Shown: in pieces, positions 28,086 to 38,302 of the stretch
How positions within the stretch are numbered: position 1 is the first letter of the stretch
Layout: each line of letters opens with the position of its first letter
DNA from: Herbaspirillum sp. 3R11
Lineage (GTDB): Bacteria > Pseudomonadota > Gammaproteobacteria > Burkholderiales > Burkholderiaceae_D
Assembly (NCBI RefSeq): GCF_004563925.1
Contig: NZ_SPNJ01000004.1
Span: 1-64,000, forward strand
Direction of reading: 5' to 3'
Length of the DNA: 64,000 nucleotides
Program-made: the position numbers and the translations under genes
The notes under the pieces: generated by a model
The model's input: only the letters and a program-made list of their open reading frames with translations
What the model was told of the DNA's origin: nothing
Databases searched by the model: none

Positions 28086-28559
28086 ATGACAAATCTTGCA
28101 AAAATCCTCTCCCCAGAGAACGTCATTCTGGATCTGGAAGTCTCCAGCAAAAAACGAGCATTCGAACAAGCCGGACTTACCTTTGAAAACAACAGCGGCA
28201 TCGCCCGCTCGACGGTTTCAGAAAACCTGTTTGCACGCGAACGACTCGGTTCAACGGGACTGGGCCACGGCGTCGCCGTTCCGCACGGCCGCATCAAGGG
28301 GCTGAAAGCACCGCTGGCGCTGTTCATGCGCCTGGCTGAAGCGATTCCTTTCGAGTCTCCTGACGGCGAACCGGTCAAGCTGCTGATCTTCCTGCTCATT
28401 CCCGACAACGTCACCCAGCAGCACCTGGAAATCCTGTCCGAAATTGCAGAGATGTTTTCGGACAATGCCTTCCGCAATGAATTGATTTCCGACCCGGACC
28501 AGGCGTCGGTCTATTCGCGCCTGGTGACCTGGCAGCCGTCGCTGGAAAAAACCAATTAA
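28086..28559 (+). CDS. ptsN: Nitrogen-PTS enzyme IIA
   Basis: A 157-aa EIIA-Ntr, the terminal phosphoacceptor of the regulatory nitrogen PTS (PtsP-NPr-PtsN) that tunes potassium, nitrogen and stress responses. The phosphorylated His67 lies in GHGVAVPHGR. It is co-directional with hprK and rapZ, and together they form the PTS/HPr-kinase control module of betaproteobacteria. In relatives I know, rpoN and hpf precede it; here pagP is upstream and ptsN has its own promoter. Confidence 0.95.
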   Translation: MTNLAKILSPENVILDLEVSSKKRAFEQAGLTFENNSGIARSTVSENLFARERLGSTGLGHGVAVPHGRIKGLKAPLALFMRLAEAIPFESPDGEPVKLLIFLLIPDNVTQQHLEILSEIAEMFSDNAFRNELISDPDQASVYSRLVTWQPSLEKTN

Positions 28560-28650
28560 ACGAAGCGCCGCGAACGATGCGATATTTTTCGCACCAGTTG
28601 CTCATACAGCCTCAACCACGCTTTGACCGCCCTATCGGAATCGGAGAACC

Positions 28651-29589
28651 ATGCCTGCATTTACCGCGTTATCGATACAGCAACTGTATGAAGAAAATCG
28701 CGAATCGTTGCAACTGGGCTGGTTTGCCGGTTTCCCCGGCGGTGAACGCCTGATCTCCGGCGACGCCGCCTCCGCAGCCGACCAGGTTGGTCACCTTAAC
28801 CTGATCCACCCGGGCCGTATCCAGGTCTTCGGCCACCAGGAAACCGAGTACTACCAACGCCTGTCGAACACCTCACGCGCCTATCAGACCGCGGAACTGG
28901 TCGCCGGCGAACCGCCCGCCTTCATCATCGCGCAAGGGCTGGCGACACCGCCCGACATCCTGGCGATCTGCGACGAAAAAAACATCCCCCTGTTCTCGAC
29001 GCCGCTGCCGGCAGCGCAAGTCATCGATTACCTGCGCGTCTACCTGTCCAAAAAACTGGCACAGCAGATCACCATGCACGGCGTCTTCATGGACGTGCTC
29101 GGCGTGGGCGTGCTGATTACCGGCGAATCGGGACTGGGCAAAAGCGAACTCGGTCTGGAACTGATTTCACGCAGCCACGGCCTGGTGGCCGACGATGCGG
29201 TCGAATTCGCGCGTATCGCCCCCAACATGATCGAAGGCCGCTGCCCACCGCTGCTGCAGAATCTGCTGGAAGTGCGCGGCCTCGGACTGCTCGACATCAA
29301 GGCCATCTTCGGCGAAACCGCAGTACGCCGAAAAATGCGCCTGAAGCTGATCGTGCATCTGGTCCGCCGCAGCACGCTGGAAGAAAACTACGAACGCCTG
29401 CCGCTCGACGCGCAGTTCGAAGACGTGCTGGGCTTGCCGATCCGCAAAGTGGTCATTCCCGTGGCGGCCGGCCGCAATATCGCGGTGCTGCTGGAAGCGG
29501 CAGTACGCAACACCATCCTGCAATTGCGCGGCATCGACACGCTCAAGGAATTCATCGATCGCCAGCGCAAGGCGATGAACGGCGAATAA
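28651..29589 (+). CDS. hprK: HPr kinase/phosphorylase
   Basis: A 312-aa bifunctional enzyme that phosphorylates HPr on serine and reverses it by phosphorolysis. The Walker A loop [16 protein letters not shown], the Asp in VADDAVEF and the signature [16 protein letters not shown] are all intact. TCGGAGAACC precedes the ATG. The presence of hprK with ptsN implies that HPr/NPr Ser-phosphorylation feeds the regulatory PTS. 91 nt separate it from ptsN. Confidence 0.96.
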   Translation: MPAFTALSIQQLYEENRESLQLGWFAGFPGGERLISGDAASAADQVGHLNLIHPGRIQVFGHQETEYYQRLSNTSRAYQTAELVAGEPPAFIIAQGLATPPDILAICDEKNIPLFSTPLPAAQVIDYLRVYLSKKLAQQITMHGVFMDVLGVGVLITGESGLGKSELGLELISRSHGLVADDAVEFARIAPNMIEGRCPPLLQNLLEVRGLGLLDIKAIFGETAVRRKMRLKLIVHLVRRSTLEENYERLPLDAQFEDVLGLPIRKVVIPVAAGRNIAVLLEAAVRNTILQLRGIDTLKEFIDRQRKAMNGE

Positions 29590-29722
29590 ACCGGCGAGCG
29601 GAGAAAAGCAAAGTCCGGTAAAGATTTTTATGCGCCGTGCAAACAGGCCGCGCACGCGTTAAGCTGACAAGATACTGACCCACACTCAGACTTAGACTCT
29701 AGCTTGGGGTATCATCCTACTC

Positions 29723-30586
29723 ATGCGTATCGTTCTTATTACCGGCATATCCGGCTCCGGCAAATCAGTGGCTCTCCACGTACTGGAAGACGCCGGCTAT
29801 TTTTGCGTCGACAATCTGCCGCCGGCCCTGCTGCGCAATCTGGTGGAAACCCGCCAGAAAGAAGGCGACGAGGCCATGGCCGTGGCCACCGACGCGCGCA
29901 GCGCCGACTCCTTGGCCGGCCTTGGCCCCGACATCCAGTGGCTGAAAGACCAGGGCCATGACGTCAAGGTATTCTTCCTGACCGCCACCACCGAATCGCT
30001 GATCACGCGTTTTTCAGAAACGCGTCGCAGCCATCCGTTGTCGCATCGCCTGCTGCCCAACCAGAATCCGAGCGATCGCATGACGCTGACCGAGTGCATC
30101 CACAAGGAGCGCGAGATGCTGAGTGTGGTCGAAGGGCTGGGTCACGTGATCGACACCTCCAACCTGAGCGCCAACAAGTTGCGCGCCTGGATCCGCGATC
30201 TGATCGACACCAGCCGCGCCAGCCTGACGGTGCTGTTCGAATCCTTCGCATTCAAGTTCGGCGTGCCGCTCGATGCCGACCTGGTGTTCGACGTGCGCAT
30301 GCTGCCCAATCCGCATTACGACCTGCGCCTGCGGCCACTGACCGGGCGCGATGCACCGGTGATCGAGTTCCTGGAAGATTTACCGGCGGTGCAGGATCTG
30401 CTCGGCGACATCCGCAACTTCGTCGAGAAGTGGCTGCCGTCGTTCAAGCGCGACAACCGCAGTTATCTCACCGTCGCCATCGGCTGCACCGGCGGCCAGC
30501 ACCGCTCGGTGTACATCGTCGAGCAACTGGCGAAGCATTTTGCGGCGCAAGAAAATGTCGTTGTGCGGCATCGCCAGCTCAGCTGA
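29723..30586 (+). CDS. rapZ: RapZ-type nucleotide-binding RNase adapter
   Basis: A 287-aa P-loop protein. Walker A is [16 protein letters not shown] at residues 8-15 onward; the C-terminal RNA/GlcN6P-binding half contains [20 protein letters not shown] and [12 protein letters not shown]. In E. coli it directs the GlmZ sRNA to RNase E to control glmS; in betaproteobacteria targets are less clear. Last gene of the ptsN-hprK-rapZ group, convergent with mutY. Only weak ribosome-site complementarity precedes the ATG. Confidence 0.95.
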   Translation: MRIVLITGISGSGKSVALHVLEDAGYFCVDNLPPALLRNLVETRQKEGDEAMAVATDARSADSLAGLGPDIQWLKDQGHDVKVFFLTATTESLITRFSETRRSHPLSHRLLPNQNPSDRMTLTECIHKEREMLSVVEGLGHVIDTSNLSANKLRAWIRDLIDTSRASLTVLFESFAFKFGVPLDADLVFDVRMLPNPHYDLRLRPLTGRDAPVIEFLEDLPAVQDLLGDIRNFVEKWLPSFKRDNRSYLTVAIGCTGGQHRSVYIVEQLAKHFAAQENVVVRHRQLS

Positions 30587-30620
30587 CGCAAGACCAACAA
30601 GACCGACGACGCGGACGACC

Positions 30621-31736
30621 TCAGCTCAGCAAGTCCTCGGTCTGCAATACACCCAACAATAATTTCTTGACCGGTGCCGGTAACGGCGCGTCGGCCAGTT
30701 GCGCGATCGGATACCAGACATGGACCGACTCTGCGACGTGTGGAAGACGCTTCTCCAGCACCACCTGGTACGGTGAAATGTGCAGCTTGAAATGTGTAAA
30801 GACATGCGAGAACGGCTGCAGTTTTCGGCACGCGGCAATCACGCCGAACGGTTGCATCGCCATCTCCACAGCAGTGCCGAAGGCGTCGGCGTCAGGGCTC
30901 AGCGGCAATTCCGGCAGAGACAGCAAGCCACCCCAGATGCCGCTGTCGGGACGCTGCTCAAGCAATACCTCGTTGCCTTCGCTGATCACCAGCATCATGG
31001 TTTCTTTTTCCGGCACCGCCTTCTTCGGCTTGCGCACCGGCAGCTCCGCCGTGCGGCCGGTGGCCAGCGCCACGCAGCGCGGCGCAAGCGGGCAACGGTC
31101 GCAGGCCGGCTTGCCGCGTACGCACAAGGTCGCGCCGAGGTCCATCAATCCTTGCGTATAGGACTCCATGTCGGTCTGCGGCAGCAGCGCCACCGCGCGC
31201 CGCCACAACTGATCTTCGACAGCCTTGGCGCCAGGAAAACCTTCGACGCCGAATACGCGCGCAAACACCCGCTTGACGTTGCCGTCCAAGATCGCTGCAC
31301 GCTTGCCGTAAGAAAACGCAGCGATCGCCGCCGCCGTCGAACGGCCGATGCCTGGCAGGTCTGCCAGCAACTCGGGATCATCCGGGAAGCGGCCGCCGTA
31401 TTCCGCTGTCACGCGCTGCGCGCAGCGATGCAGGTTGCGTGCACGAGTGTAATAACCGAGTCCGCTCCAGTGCGACATCACCGCTTCGGACGGTGCCGCC
31501 GCGAGGCTCTCAACGGTAGGAAAACTCTGCAGGAATTTCTGATAATACGGAATCACCGCCGTGACCTGCGTCTGCTGCAGCATGATTTCCGACAACCAGA
31601 TGCGATAGGCGTCACGGGTGTTTTGCCACGGCAGCGCATGGCGGCCGTGCTGCTTTTGCCAGCCGATCACTGCCGCAGAAAAGGTCGGGTCGGCGAAATC
31701 CTGCGTCGCCTCGGTATTGTTGAGGACTCGCTTCAT
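30621..31736 (-). CDS. mutY: Adenine DNA glycosylase
   Basis: A 371-aa base-excision enzyme removing A opposite 8-oxoG. Visible: [11 protein letters not shown] (catalytic Glu), helix-hairpin-helix [15 protein letters not shown] with DGNVKRV, the 4Fe-4S cluster [17 protein letters not shown], and a C-terminal NUDIX-like 8-oxoG recognition domain (from about residue 240). The ATG overlaps the mutM stop by 4 nt (ATGA), so the two GO-system enzymes are translationally coupled. Confidence 0.96.
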   Translation of the reverse strand: MKRVLNNTEATQDFADPTFSAAVIGWQKQHGRHALPWQNTRDAYRIWLSEIMLQQTQVTAVIPYYQKFLQSFPTVESLAAAPSEAVMSHWSGLGYYTRARNLHRCAQRVTAEYGGRFPDDPELLADLPGIGRSTAAAIAAFSYGKRAAILDGNVKRVFARVFGVEGFPGAKAVEDQLWRRAVALLPQTDMESYTQGLMDLGATLCVRGKPACDRCPLAPRCVALATGRTAELPVRKPKKAVPEKETMMLVISEGNEVLLEQRPDSGIWGGLLSLPELPLSPDADAFGTAVEMAMQPFGVIAACRKLQPFSHVFTHFKLHISPYQVVLEKRLPHVAESVHVWYPIAQLADAPLPAPVKKLLLGVLQTEDLLS

Positions 31737-32563
31737 CGCTGGCAGACCACGCAATAGAAGGTGGAACGCTGGCCCTGCTTGATCTGCCTGATCGGCGTGG
31801 TACAGACACGGCAAGCCTGCCCGGTGCGGCTGTAGACGAAATAACTTTGCTGGAAATATCCCGACTGGCCATTGACGGCGATGAAATCGCGCAGGCTGCT
31901 GCCGCCTTGTTCGATGGCGGCAGCCAGCGTTTCGCGGATCGCGATCACCAGTTTTTCGTAGCGTGGCAGGCTGATCTTGCCGGCCGCCGTCTTGGGATTG
32001 ATACCCGCCTTGAACAGGCTCTCCGACGCATAGATGTTGCCGACGCCGACCACGATGTCGCCGGCCAGCAGCACCTGCTTGATCGGCGCGCTGCGGTTGC
32101 GCGTCTGGCGATGCAGCTCGCGCGCGGAGAATTTGTCTTCCAGCGGCTCCAGGCCGAGCCCGCGCAACAGCGTGTGCTCTTCGATGTCGCCGTCGGCATT
32201 GTCATGCCACAGCACGGCCCCGAAACGCCGCGGATCGGTCATGCGCATGATGTTCTTGACCGGCTTGCCGACCACCAGGTCAAAGTGATCGTGCTTTTGC
32301 GGCGCGATACCCGGCGGCAAAATGCGCAGATGTCCCGACATGCCAAGATGCACGATCAAGGTGCCGTGATCGAAATTGATCAGCAGGTATTTGCCGCGCC
32401 GCCCGGTGGATCGGATGATGCGTCCGGCCAGCCGCTCGTTCAGATCGACAGGAAACGGCCAGCGCAATCCGGTGTGGCGCATCACCACTCCCGCAACCGT
32501 CTGCCCCTCGAGATGGGGAGCGACGCCGCGCCGGGTAACTTCTACTTCGGGTAATTCGGGCAT
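31733..32563 (-). CDS. mutM: Formamidopyrimidine-DNA glycosylase
   Basis: A 276-aa Fpg that excises 8-oxoG and FapyG. The invariant N-terminus MPELPEVEV (catalytic Pro after Met removal, Glu3) is present, as is the C-terminal zinc finger CRVCTTPI...FYCVVCQR. It is the first gene of a two-gene mutM-mutY operon, divergent from the TPR lipoprotein gene. Confidence 0.97.
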   Translation of the reverse strand: MPELPEVEVTRRGVAPHLEGQTVAGVVMRHTGLRWPFPVDLNERLAGRIIRSTGRRGKYLLINFDHGTLIVHLGMSGHLRILPPGIAPQKHDHFDLVVGKPVKNIMRMTDPRRFGAVLWHDNADGDIEEHTLLRGLGLEPLEDKFSARELHRQTRNRSAPIKQVLLAGDIVVGVGNIYASESLFKAGINPKTAAGKISLPRYEKLVIAIRETLAAAIEQGGSSLRDFIAVNGQSGYFQQSYFVYSRTGQACRVCTTPIRQIKQGQRSTFYCVVCQR

Positions 32564-32806
32564 GGAACGATGACTTTTTGGCTGGACTGAATTGGCTATC
32601 GGAAGAACAAATGAGGCCGCACGCGGTTAAACGCAAGACGGCTATGATAAATCACCTGCGATCACCAGCAATCACATGCGAGCAGACGCAGGCAGATGGT
32701 TTACACTCGCTTACACCAAGAAGTACACGGTTGAGCGTAAAATTAATATTTGCCTGCCCGTCTGTTCATTCTTGCCGGACTATTTCCAGATTACTCAGGA
32801 TTACAC

Positions 32807-34609
32807 TTGAAAAAACCTCTCGCCATTGTAACGCTCTCCCTCATGCTTTCCGCATGTGCAAGCCTGCAGCAACCCAGCGAGACCGATGCGGCTCCCGCTG
32901 CGGGCGGCAAGAAACAAACCCTGGTCAAGGCCTCGTCTGCACGCAAGGGACAAACCAAGGCCAAGGCCCAGCAGCCGGAAGACGTCGTGCCGCCGGCCGA
33001 GCTCAGCGAAGAAATCCTGTTCAAGATCCTCAGCTCCGAAATCGCCTTCCAGCGCGGTCAATGGCAAGCTGCTTATGTGACCTTGCTGGGCACGGCTCAG
33101 CAAACCCGCGATCCGCGCCTGGCCAAACGCGCCGCTGAAATCGCCCTCGCTGCGCGCCGCCCCAACGAAGCGCTGGCTGCCGTGCGCCTGTGGACCGAAC
33201 TGGCGCCACATTCGGATGAAGCCCTGCAAAATTACCTCGGCCTGATCATGTTGGGCGACAACATCGGCGAAATCCAGCCGCTCTTGACCCAACGCCTGGC
33301 CGAAGCCGCCCCGCAGGCGCGTGGCCCGATGATCCTGCAAATCCAGCGTTTGCTCAGCCGTGCGCGCGACAAGACCGCTGCATTCAACATCCTGCAAGCG
33401 GTGACTGCACCGTATCCGAACCTGGTTGAAACTCATCTCGCGCTGTCTCAAGGCGCATTCGCCAACCGCGATGCAGTGCGCGCGCGCGACGAAGCCAATC
33501 AGGCGCTCAAGCTCAAGCCGGATTCCGAACTGGCGATCCTGACGCTGGCGCAAGTCACCCAGGATCCGACGGAAGCCATGAAGCTGGTGGCTGATTTCCT
33601 GAAAAAATATCCTGACGCGCGCGAAGTCCGCATCGCCTATGCGCGAGGCCTGGTTGAGCAAAAGCAGTTCGAACAGGCGCGCAGCCAGTTCCAGACGTTG
33701 CTGAAAGACGATCAGGAAGATCTGACTACGCTGTTCGCGCTCGGCATTCTGAACGTGCAGACCAATCATCTGCCGGAAGCCGAGACTTACCTCAAACGCT
33801 ATCTCCAGGTATTGGCAACCCAGCCCGAAGATGAACGCGACCCGACCCAGGCCCTGCTGCTGCTGTCACAGATCGCCGAAGAGCGTAACGACGTGCCGGG
33901 CGCACTGAAATGGCTGGAACAGGTCGAACCGGGCGAAGCCTATATCAATGTGCAGATCCGTCGCGCCCAGTTGCTGGCAAAACGCGGCGACATCAACGGC
34001 GCCCGCGCCGTCTTGCAACAGGCGCAGGCCGAAGCCGGCAACGACCGCGAACAAATGCAGCTGATCCAGGGCGAAGCCCAGGTTCTGCGCGACGGCGAGC
34101 GTTACCAGGAGGCCGCCGACGTGCTGTCGGCCGGACTCAAGCGCTACCCGGAAAGCACCGACCTGCTGTACGACTACGCCATGGTCACCGACAAGACCGG
34201 CAACTACAAGGACATGGAAACCGCGCTGCGCAAGATCATCGAACTGGCGCCCAACAACCAGCACGCCTATAACGCGCTCGGCTATTCGTTCGCTGATCGC
34301 AACATCCGCCTGCCGGAAGCGGTCACGCTGATCAAGAAAGCCGTACAGCTGGCGCCGGAAGACGCTTTCATCGCCGACAGTCTGGGCTGGGCTGAATTCC
34401 GCCTGGGCAACCTCGAGGAAGCGGAAAAGGAATTGCGCCGCGCCTACGGCCTGCGTCCCGATCCGGAAATCGGCATCCACCTCGGCGAAATCCTGTGGGC
34501 GCGCGGCAAGCAGGATGAAGCCAAACGCCTGTGGCGCGAAGCCCAGTCGAAAGATCCGAAGAACGACGTCCTCAAGAGCACGCTGGATCGCCTCAAGGTG
34601 CAGTTGTAA
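32807..34609 (+). CDS. Large TPR-repeat lipoprotein
   Basis: A 600-aa protein with a short lipoprotein signal (lipobox LSAC, Cys about residue 17), a basic linker, then TPR repeats covering residues 60 to 590 (for example ALGYSFADRNIRLPEAV and ADSLGWAEFRLGNLEEAE). The start is a TTG preceded by CAGGA; no ATG lies near the signal. Such proteins are usually outer-membrane tethered scaffolds. It is followed 45 nt later by lolB, so a role in lipoprotein or envelope assembly is a reasonable inference, not shown. Confidence 0.85.
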   Translation: MKKPLAIVTLSLMLSACASLQQPSETDAAPAAGGKKQTLVKASSARKGQTKAKAQQPEDVVPPAELSEEILFKILSSEIAFQRGQWQAAYVTLLGTAQQTRDPRLAKRAAEIALAARRPNEALAAVRLWTELAPHSDEALQNYLGLIMLGDNIGEIQPLLTQRLAEAAPQARGPMILQIQRLLSRARDKTAAFNILQAVTAPYPNLVETHLALSQGAFANRDAVRARDEANQALKLKPDSELAILTLAQVTQDPTEAMKLVADFLKKYPDAREVRIAYARGLVEQKQFEQARSQFQTLLKDDQEDLTTLFALGILNVQTNHLPEAETYLKRYLQVLATQPEDERDPTQALLLLSQIAEERNDVPGALKWLEQVEPGEAYINVQIRRAQLLAKRGDINGARAVLQQAQAEAGNDREQMQLIQGEAQVLRDGERYQEAADVLSAGLKRYPESTDLLYDYAMVTDKTGNYKDMETALRKIIELAPNNQHAYNALGYSFADRNIRLPEAVTLIKKAVQLAPEDAFIADSLGWAEFRLGNLEEAEKELRRAYGLRPDPEIGIHLGEILWARGKQDEAKRLWREAQSKDPKNDVLKSTLDRLKVQL

Positions 34610-34654
34610 TGCCGACGGCGATTCAATGCTGATGCAAGGACACGGTTACTAGTC

Positions 34655-35290
34655 ATGATGCGATTTTTCAGACATGCGGCCGCAACCGGCCTGGTGCTGC
34701 TGGCCGCCGGTTGCGCCAGCCTCTCTCCGCAAGACGGCAAAGACAACGGTCCCGCACTGGAGCGCCGTTACAGCGACGCCATCGATCTCGGCGGCCGGCT
34801 ATCGGTGCGCTATGAGCAGGATGGGCGCGACCAGGCCGTACACGGCAGTTTCACCTGGAACCAGAGCGCGCGCCATGTCGTGGTGACCTTGTTGTCGCCG
34901 CTGGGACAAACCCTGGCCACGATCGACATCAAGCCCGGCATTGCCGTATTGACACAATCGGGCAAGCCGCCGCTGACCGCCGCCGACGTCGACATTCTCA
35001 CCGAACAGGCGCTGGGCTGGCCCTTGCCGATTTCAGGCCTGCGCGACTGGCTGCAAGGCTTCGGACGCGGTGCCGACGGCAAACTGTTCGTAGCCCAGCC
35101 AGCCGCCGACACCGTGCGCCAGACGACGCGCGACGGTTGGAGCCTGAGCTACGGCGAATGGCAGGAAGGCGCGGCCAACACCGCCTCCAACCATCCCAAA
35201 CGCATCGACCTGGCGCGTGAGACAAAACAAGCCGGTCCGGTCGCCATCCGCATCGTGATCGACAGTTGGAAAAACACCGGCGCTCAGTAA
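34655..35290 (+). CDS. lolB: Outer-membrane lipoprotein receptor LolB
   Basis: A 211-aa lipoprotein with lipobox LAAGC (Cys about residue 22) and the LolB domain (RLSVRYEQDGRDQAVHGSFTW, LLSPLGQTLATIDI, LGWPLPISGLRDWL). It receives lipoproteins from LolA and inserts them in the outer membrane. Upstream of ispE by 54 nt, an arrangement shared with many gamma- and betaproteobacteria (lolB-ispE-prs). Confidence 0.93.
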   Translation: MMRFFRHAAATGLVLLAAGCASLSPQDGKDNGPALERRYSDAIDLGGRLSVRYEQDGRDQAVHGSFTWNQSARHVVVTLLSPLGQTLATIDIKPGIAVLTQSGKPPLTAADVDILTEQALGWPLPISGLRDWLQGFGRGADGKLFVAQPAADTVRQTTRDGWSLSYGEWQEGAANTASNHPKRIDLARETKQAGPVAIRIVIDSWKNTGAQ

Positions 35291-35344
35291 TCACGAAACC
35301 GCCGGCGTTTTGACGTCCTCCCATTCGCTTTCCAGAATCATTCC

Positions 35345-36214
35345 ATGCCAGCAAGCCTTTACGACTGCCCTGCGCCAGCCAAACTGAACCTGTTCCTGCA
35401 CGTGACCGGCCGTCGTACGGACGGCTATCACCTGCTGCAAACGGTGTTCCAGCTGGTCGACCGCAGCGACGCGCTAGATTTCACGGTGCGCGACGACGGC
35501 GTCATCCATCGGACCAACGACATCCCGGGCGTGCCCGCGGACACCGACCTGGTGGTGCGCGCCGCGCGCCTGTTGCAGGCGGCGGGGGGTACCCCGCGGC
35601 TAGGCGCAGATATCACCGTGCGCAAGCAATTGCCGATGGGCGGCGGCCTCGGTGGCGGTTCCTCGGACGCCGCGACCACGCTGATGGTGCTCAATCATCT
35701 GTGGCAAACCGGCCTGACGCGCGCACAATTGATGGCGCTGGGCCTGCAGCTGGGCGCCGACGTGCCGTTTTTCGTGTTCGGCGGCAATGCCTTCGCCGAA
35801 GGCGTGGGCGAAGAACTTTTGCCCCTGAAAACCGCCGATTGCTGGTTCGTGGTGATTGAACCGGGCGTATCTGTTCCCACTGCGATAATTTTTTCGTCGC
35901 AGGAATTGACAAGGGATACGAAAGTGGTCAAAATAACGGACTTTCCTGAAGCGCATAATCTTCTTTACAGCGGCTTCGGGAGAAACGACTTAGAAGTGGT
36001 GGCTGCCAGGCAGTTTCCTCCTGTCGCTGATGCCATCAAGTGGCTCAAGACATTTGGAAATGCAAGGATGACCGGATCCGGCGCTTGTGTGTTCTGTGCT
36101 TTTGAACATGAACATCAGGCCGACGAAGTGCTGAAACAGATGCCTTCACAATGGACCGCGTGGAAAGCCAAAGCGATGCAGGAACATCCTCTCGCCCATT
36201 TGACAAAGTCGTAG
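35345..36214 (+). CDS. ispE: 4-diphosphocytidyl-2-C-methyl-D-erythritol kinase
   Basis: A 289-aa GHMP kinase of the non-mevalonate isoprenoid pathway. The substrate motif is [19 protein letters not shown] and the ATP loop is [17 protein letters not shown]; a C-terminal GHMP block has [11 protein letters not shown]. The C-terminal third uses noticeably less GC-rich codons (35880-36100) than the rest of the gene, without breaking the frame. A tRNA gene follows 83 nt downstream. Confidence 0.95.
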   Translation: MPASLYDCPAPAKLNLFLHVTGRRTDGYHLLQTVFQLVDRSDALDFTVRDDGVIHRTNDIPGVPADTDLVVRAARLLQAAGGTPRLGADITVRKQLPMGGGLGGGSSDAATTLMVLNHLWQTGLTRAQLMALGLQLGADVPFFVFGGNAFAEGVGEELLPLKTADCWFVVIEPGVSVPTAIIFSSQELTRDTKVVKITDFPEAHNLLYSGFGRNDLEVVAARQFPPVADAIKWLKTFGNARMTGSGACVFCAFEHEHQADEVLKQMPSQWTAWKAKAMQEHPLAHLTKS

Positions 36215-36297
36215 CCAAGAATTGGTTTGACGGCGAATGACAGACGATGCAAGCAAGAAGCGCAACGGATCGTTCGGCGACAGACAGCAGATTGCGT

Positions 36298-36374
36298 AGG
36301 GGAATCGCCAAGTTGGTTAAGGCACTGGATTTTGATTCCAGCATTCCAAGGTTCGAATCCTTGTTCCCCTGCCA
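36298..36374 (+). tRNA. tRNA-Gln (anticodon TTG)
   Basis: A complete cloverleaf. The acceptor stem AGGGGAA/TTCCCCT pairs fully, with encoded G-CCA at the 3' end. The D-arm contains AAGTTGGTTAAGGC, and the anticodon stem CTGGA/TCCAG encloses TTTTGAT (anticodon TTG at 36332-36334). The T-loop is GGTTCGAATCC. Located between ispE and prs, as in several betaproteobacteria. Confidence 0.96.
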
Positions 36375-36507
36375 TTAAATTTGGGCAATAGTGAAGCGCC
36401 CATAAAGAAATAGAAAAGCCAAAGAGATAAGCCGCCAACGCAAGACTGTACAAGTCGAGCATTGTCGGCTTTTCGACTTTTAAACGATTGCATTCAGGGA
36501 TACCCAC

Positions 36508-37458
36508 ATGGCAAACGAAAACCTGATGGTTTTTACCGGCAGCGCCAACCCAGAACTGGCGCAAGGCGTCGTTGAAAAACTCGGTATCCCTCTGGGCAAG
36601 GCCAATGTGTCGAAGTTCTCCGACGGCGAAGTGATGGTCGAGATCAACGAAAACGTCCGCGGTAAAGACGTCTTCGTGCTGCAGTCCACCTGCGCACCGA
36701 CCAACGACAACCTGATGGAAATCATGATCATGGTCGACGCGCTCAAGCGCGCATCGGCCGGTCGTATCACCGCCGCGATTCCTTACTACGGCTATGCGCG
36801 CCAAGACCGCCGTCCGCGTTCCGCCCGTGTTGCGATTTCGGCAAAAGTCGTCGCCAACATGCTGCAGGAAGCCGGCGTTGAACGCGTCCTGATCATGGAT
36901 CTGCACGCCGACCAGATTCAGGGCTTCTTCGATATTCCGGTCGACAACATCTATGCATCGCCGATTTTGCTGGGCGATCTGGTGAGCAAGAACTACGACG
37001 ACCTGCTGGTCGTATCGCCTGACGTCGGCGGCGTGGTGCGCGCCCGTGCGTTGGCGAAGCGCCTCGGCTGCGACCTGGCGATCATCGACAAACGCCGCCC
37101 GAAGGCGAACGTGTCGGAAGTCATGAACATCATCGGTGAAGTCGAAGGCCGCAACTGCGTGATCATGGATGACATGGTCGATACCGCCGGCACGCTGACC
37201 AAGGCTGCCGAAGTCTTGAAAGAGCGCGGCGCCAAGAAGGTTGTCGCCTACTGTACGCACCCTGTGCTATCCGGCCCGGCGCTGGACCGCATCGCCAATT
37301 CGCCGCTGGACGAGCTGGTCGTCACCGACACGATTCCACTGTCGGACGCCGCCAAGGCCTGCGGCAAGATTCGCCAACTGACTTGCGCCAGCCTGCTGGC
37401 CGAGACATTCAAGCGCATCAGCAAGGGCGACTCGGTGATGTCGCTGTTTGCGGAATAA
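36508..37458 (+). CDS. prs: Ribose-phosphate pyrophosphokinase
   Basis: A 316-aa PRPP synthase. Signatures: [39 protein letters not shown], and the PRPP-binding loop [16 protein letters not shown] feeds nucleotide, histidine and tryptophan synthesis (the trpD product uses it). Downstream is rplY after two hairpins. Confidence 0.97.
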   Translation: MANENLMVFTGSANPELAQGVVEKLGIPLGKANVSKFSDGEVMVEINENVRGKDVFVLQSTCAPTNDNLMEIMIMVDALKRASAGRITAAIPYYGYARQDRRPRSARVAISAKVVANMLQEAGVERVLIMDLHADQIQGFFDIPVDNIYASPILLGDLVSKNYDDLLVVSPDVGGVVRARALAKRLGCDLAIIDKRRPKANVSEVMNIIGEVEGRNCVIMDDMVDTAGTLTKAAEVLKERGAKKVVAYCTHPVLSGPALDRIANSPLDELVVTDTIPLSDAAKACGKIRQLTCASLLAETFKRISKGDSVMSLFAE

Positions 37459-37482
37459 GTTTTAGCTGTAGATTCAGTTTTA

Positions 37483-37506
37483 ATCCCGTCATGCAAATGA
37501 CGGGAT
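37483..37506 (+). repeat. Perfect hairpin after prs
   Basis: ATCCCGTCA and TGACGGGAT form a perfect 9-bp stem around a 6-nt loop. It is not followed by T and lies directly before a second, terminator-like hairpin. It may stabilise the prs 3' end or belong to the rplY leader. Confidence 0.6.
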
Positions 37507-37511
37507 CCTTG

Positions 37512-37536
37512 AATCCCCTGGTCGCGGGGGATTTTT
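37512..37536 (+). terminator. Terminator between prs and rplY
   Basis: AATCCCC and GGGGATT form a 7-bp stem followed by a T tract (TTTTT). It should end or attenuate prs transcription 39 nt before the rplY start. Confidence 0.7.
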
Positions 37537-37574
37537 AACGCGAGACGAAAGTCCCGCAACCTTTGGAGTTTCAC

Positions 37575-38183
37575 ATGAAAGTTATCGCATTTCCACGCAA
37601 AGAGCAGGGGACCGGAGCGAGCCGCCGCCTGCGTATTGCTGGTCAAACACCAGCCATCGTCTACGGTGGCACAGCTGCACCGCTGAACATCGCTCTGGAC
37701 CACAACGCGCTGTACCACGCGTTGAAGAAAGAAGCCTTCCACTCGTCGATCCTGGATCTGGAAATCGAAGGCAAGGTTGAACAAGTTCTGCTGCGCGACT
37801 TCCAAGTCCACGCATACAAGCAACTGGTTCTGCACGTTGACTTCCAACGCGTCGATGCATCGCAAAAGATCCACGTCAAGGTGCCACTGCACTTTGTGAA
37901 CGCTGACATCTCCCCAGCCGTCAAGCTGGCATCGGGCATCATCAGCCACGTGCAAAGCGAACTGGACATCTCCTGCCTGCCTAAGGATCTGCCGGAATTC
38001 GTTTCCGTTGATCTGGCCGCACTGGAAGTCGGTCACTCGATCCACTTGGCTGACCTGAAGCTGCCAAACGGCGTGACTGCTGTTTCGCAAGAAAACCTGA
38101 CTATTGCTACCGCTTCGGTACCAGCAGGCAAGGTTGAAGCTGAAGGCGCAGCACCTGCAGCAGGCGAAGCAGAAGCGAAGTAA
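37575..38183 (+). CDS. rplY: 50S ribosomal protein L25 (CTC form)
   Basis: A 202-aa two-domain L25/Ctc: an N-terminal 5S-rRNA-binding domain ([20 protein letters not shown]) and a C-terminal TL5-like domain, ending in an Ala/Glu-rich tail (about 20 aa). GGAG precedes the ATG at 37575. The long Ctc form is usual in betaproteobacteria, as is its position after prs. Confidence 0.95.
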   Translation: MKVIAFPRKEQGTGASRRLRIAGQTPAIVYGGTAAPLNIALDHNALYHALKKEAFHSSILDLEIEGKVEQVLLRDFQVHAYKQLVLHVDFQRVDASQKIHVKVPLHFVNADISPAVKLASGIISHVQSELDISCLPKDLPEFVSVDLAALEVGHSIHLADLKLPNGVTAVSQENLTIATASVPAGKVEAEGAAPAAGEAEAK

Positions 38184-38212
38184 TCTTCGATTCAGGCTAG
38201 CATCAGCAGCAA

Positions 38213-38241
38213 ATAAAAAACCCGCTTCGGCGGGTTTTTTT
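38213..38241. terminator. rplY terminator (bidirectional)
   Basis: CCCGC-TTCG-GCGGG, an ideal tetraloop hairpin flanked by A-run and T-run. It can also serve the convergent M61 peptidase gene. Confidence 0.93.
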
Positions 38242-38302
38242 ATTGCCTGCATTTCCGGCACAGGCCCGGCGTCGGCAACAAGCCGACGCCATCGCACCAG
38301 GA

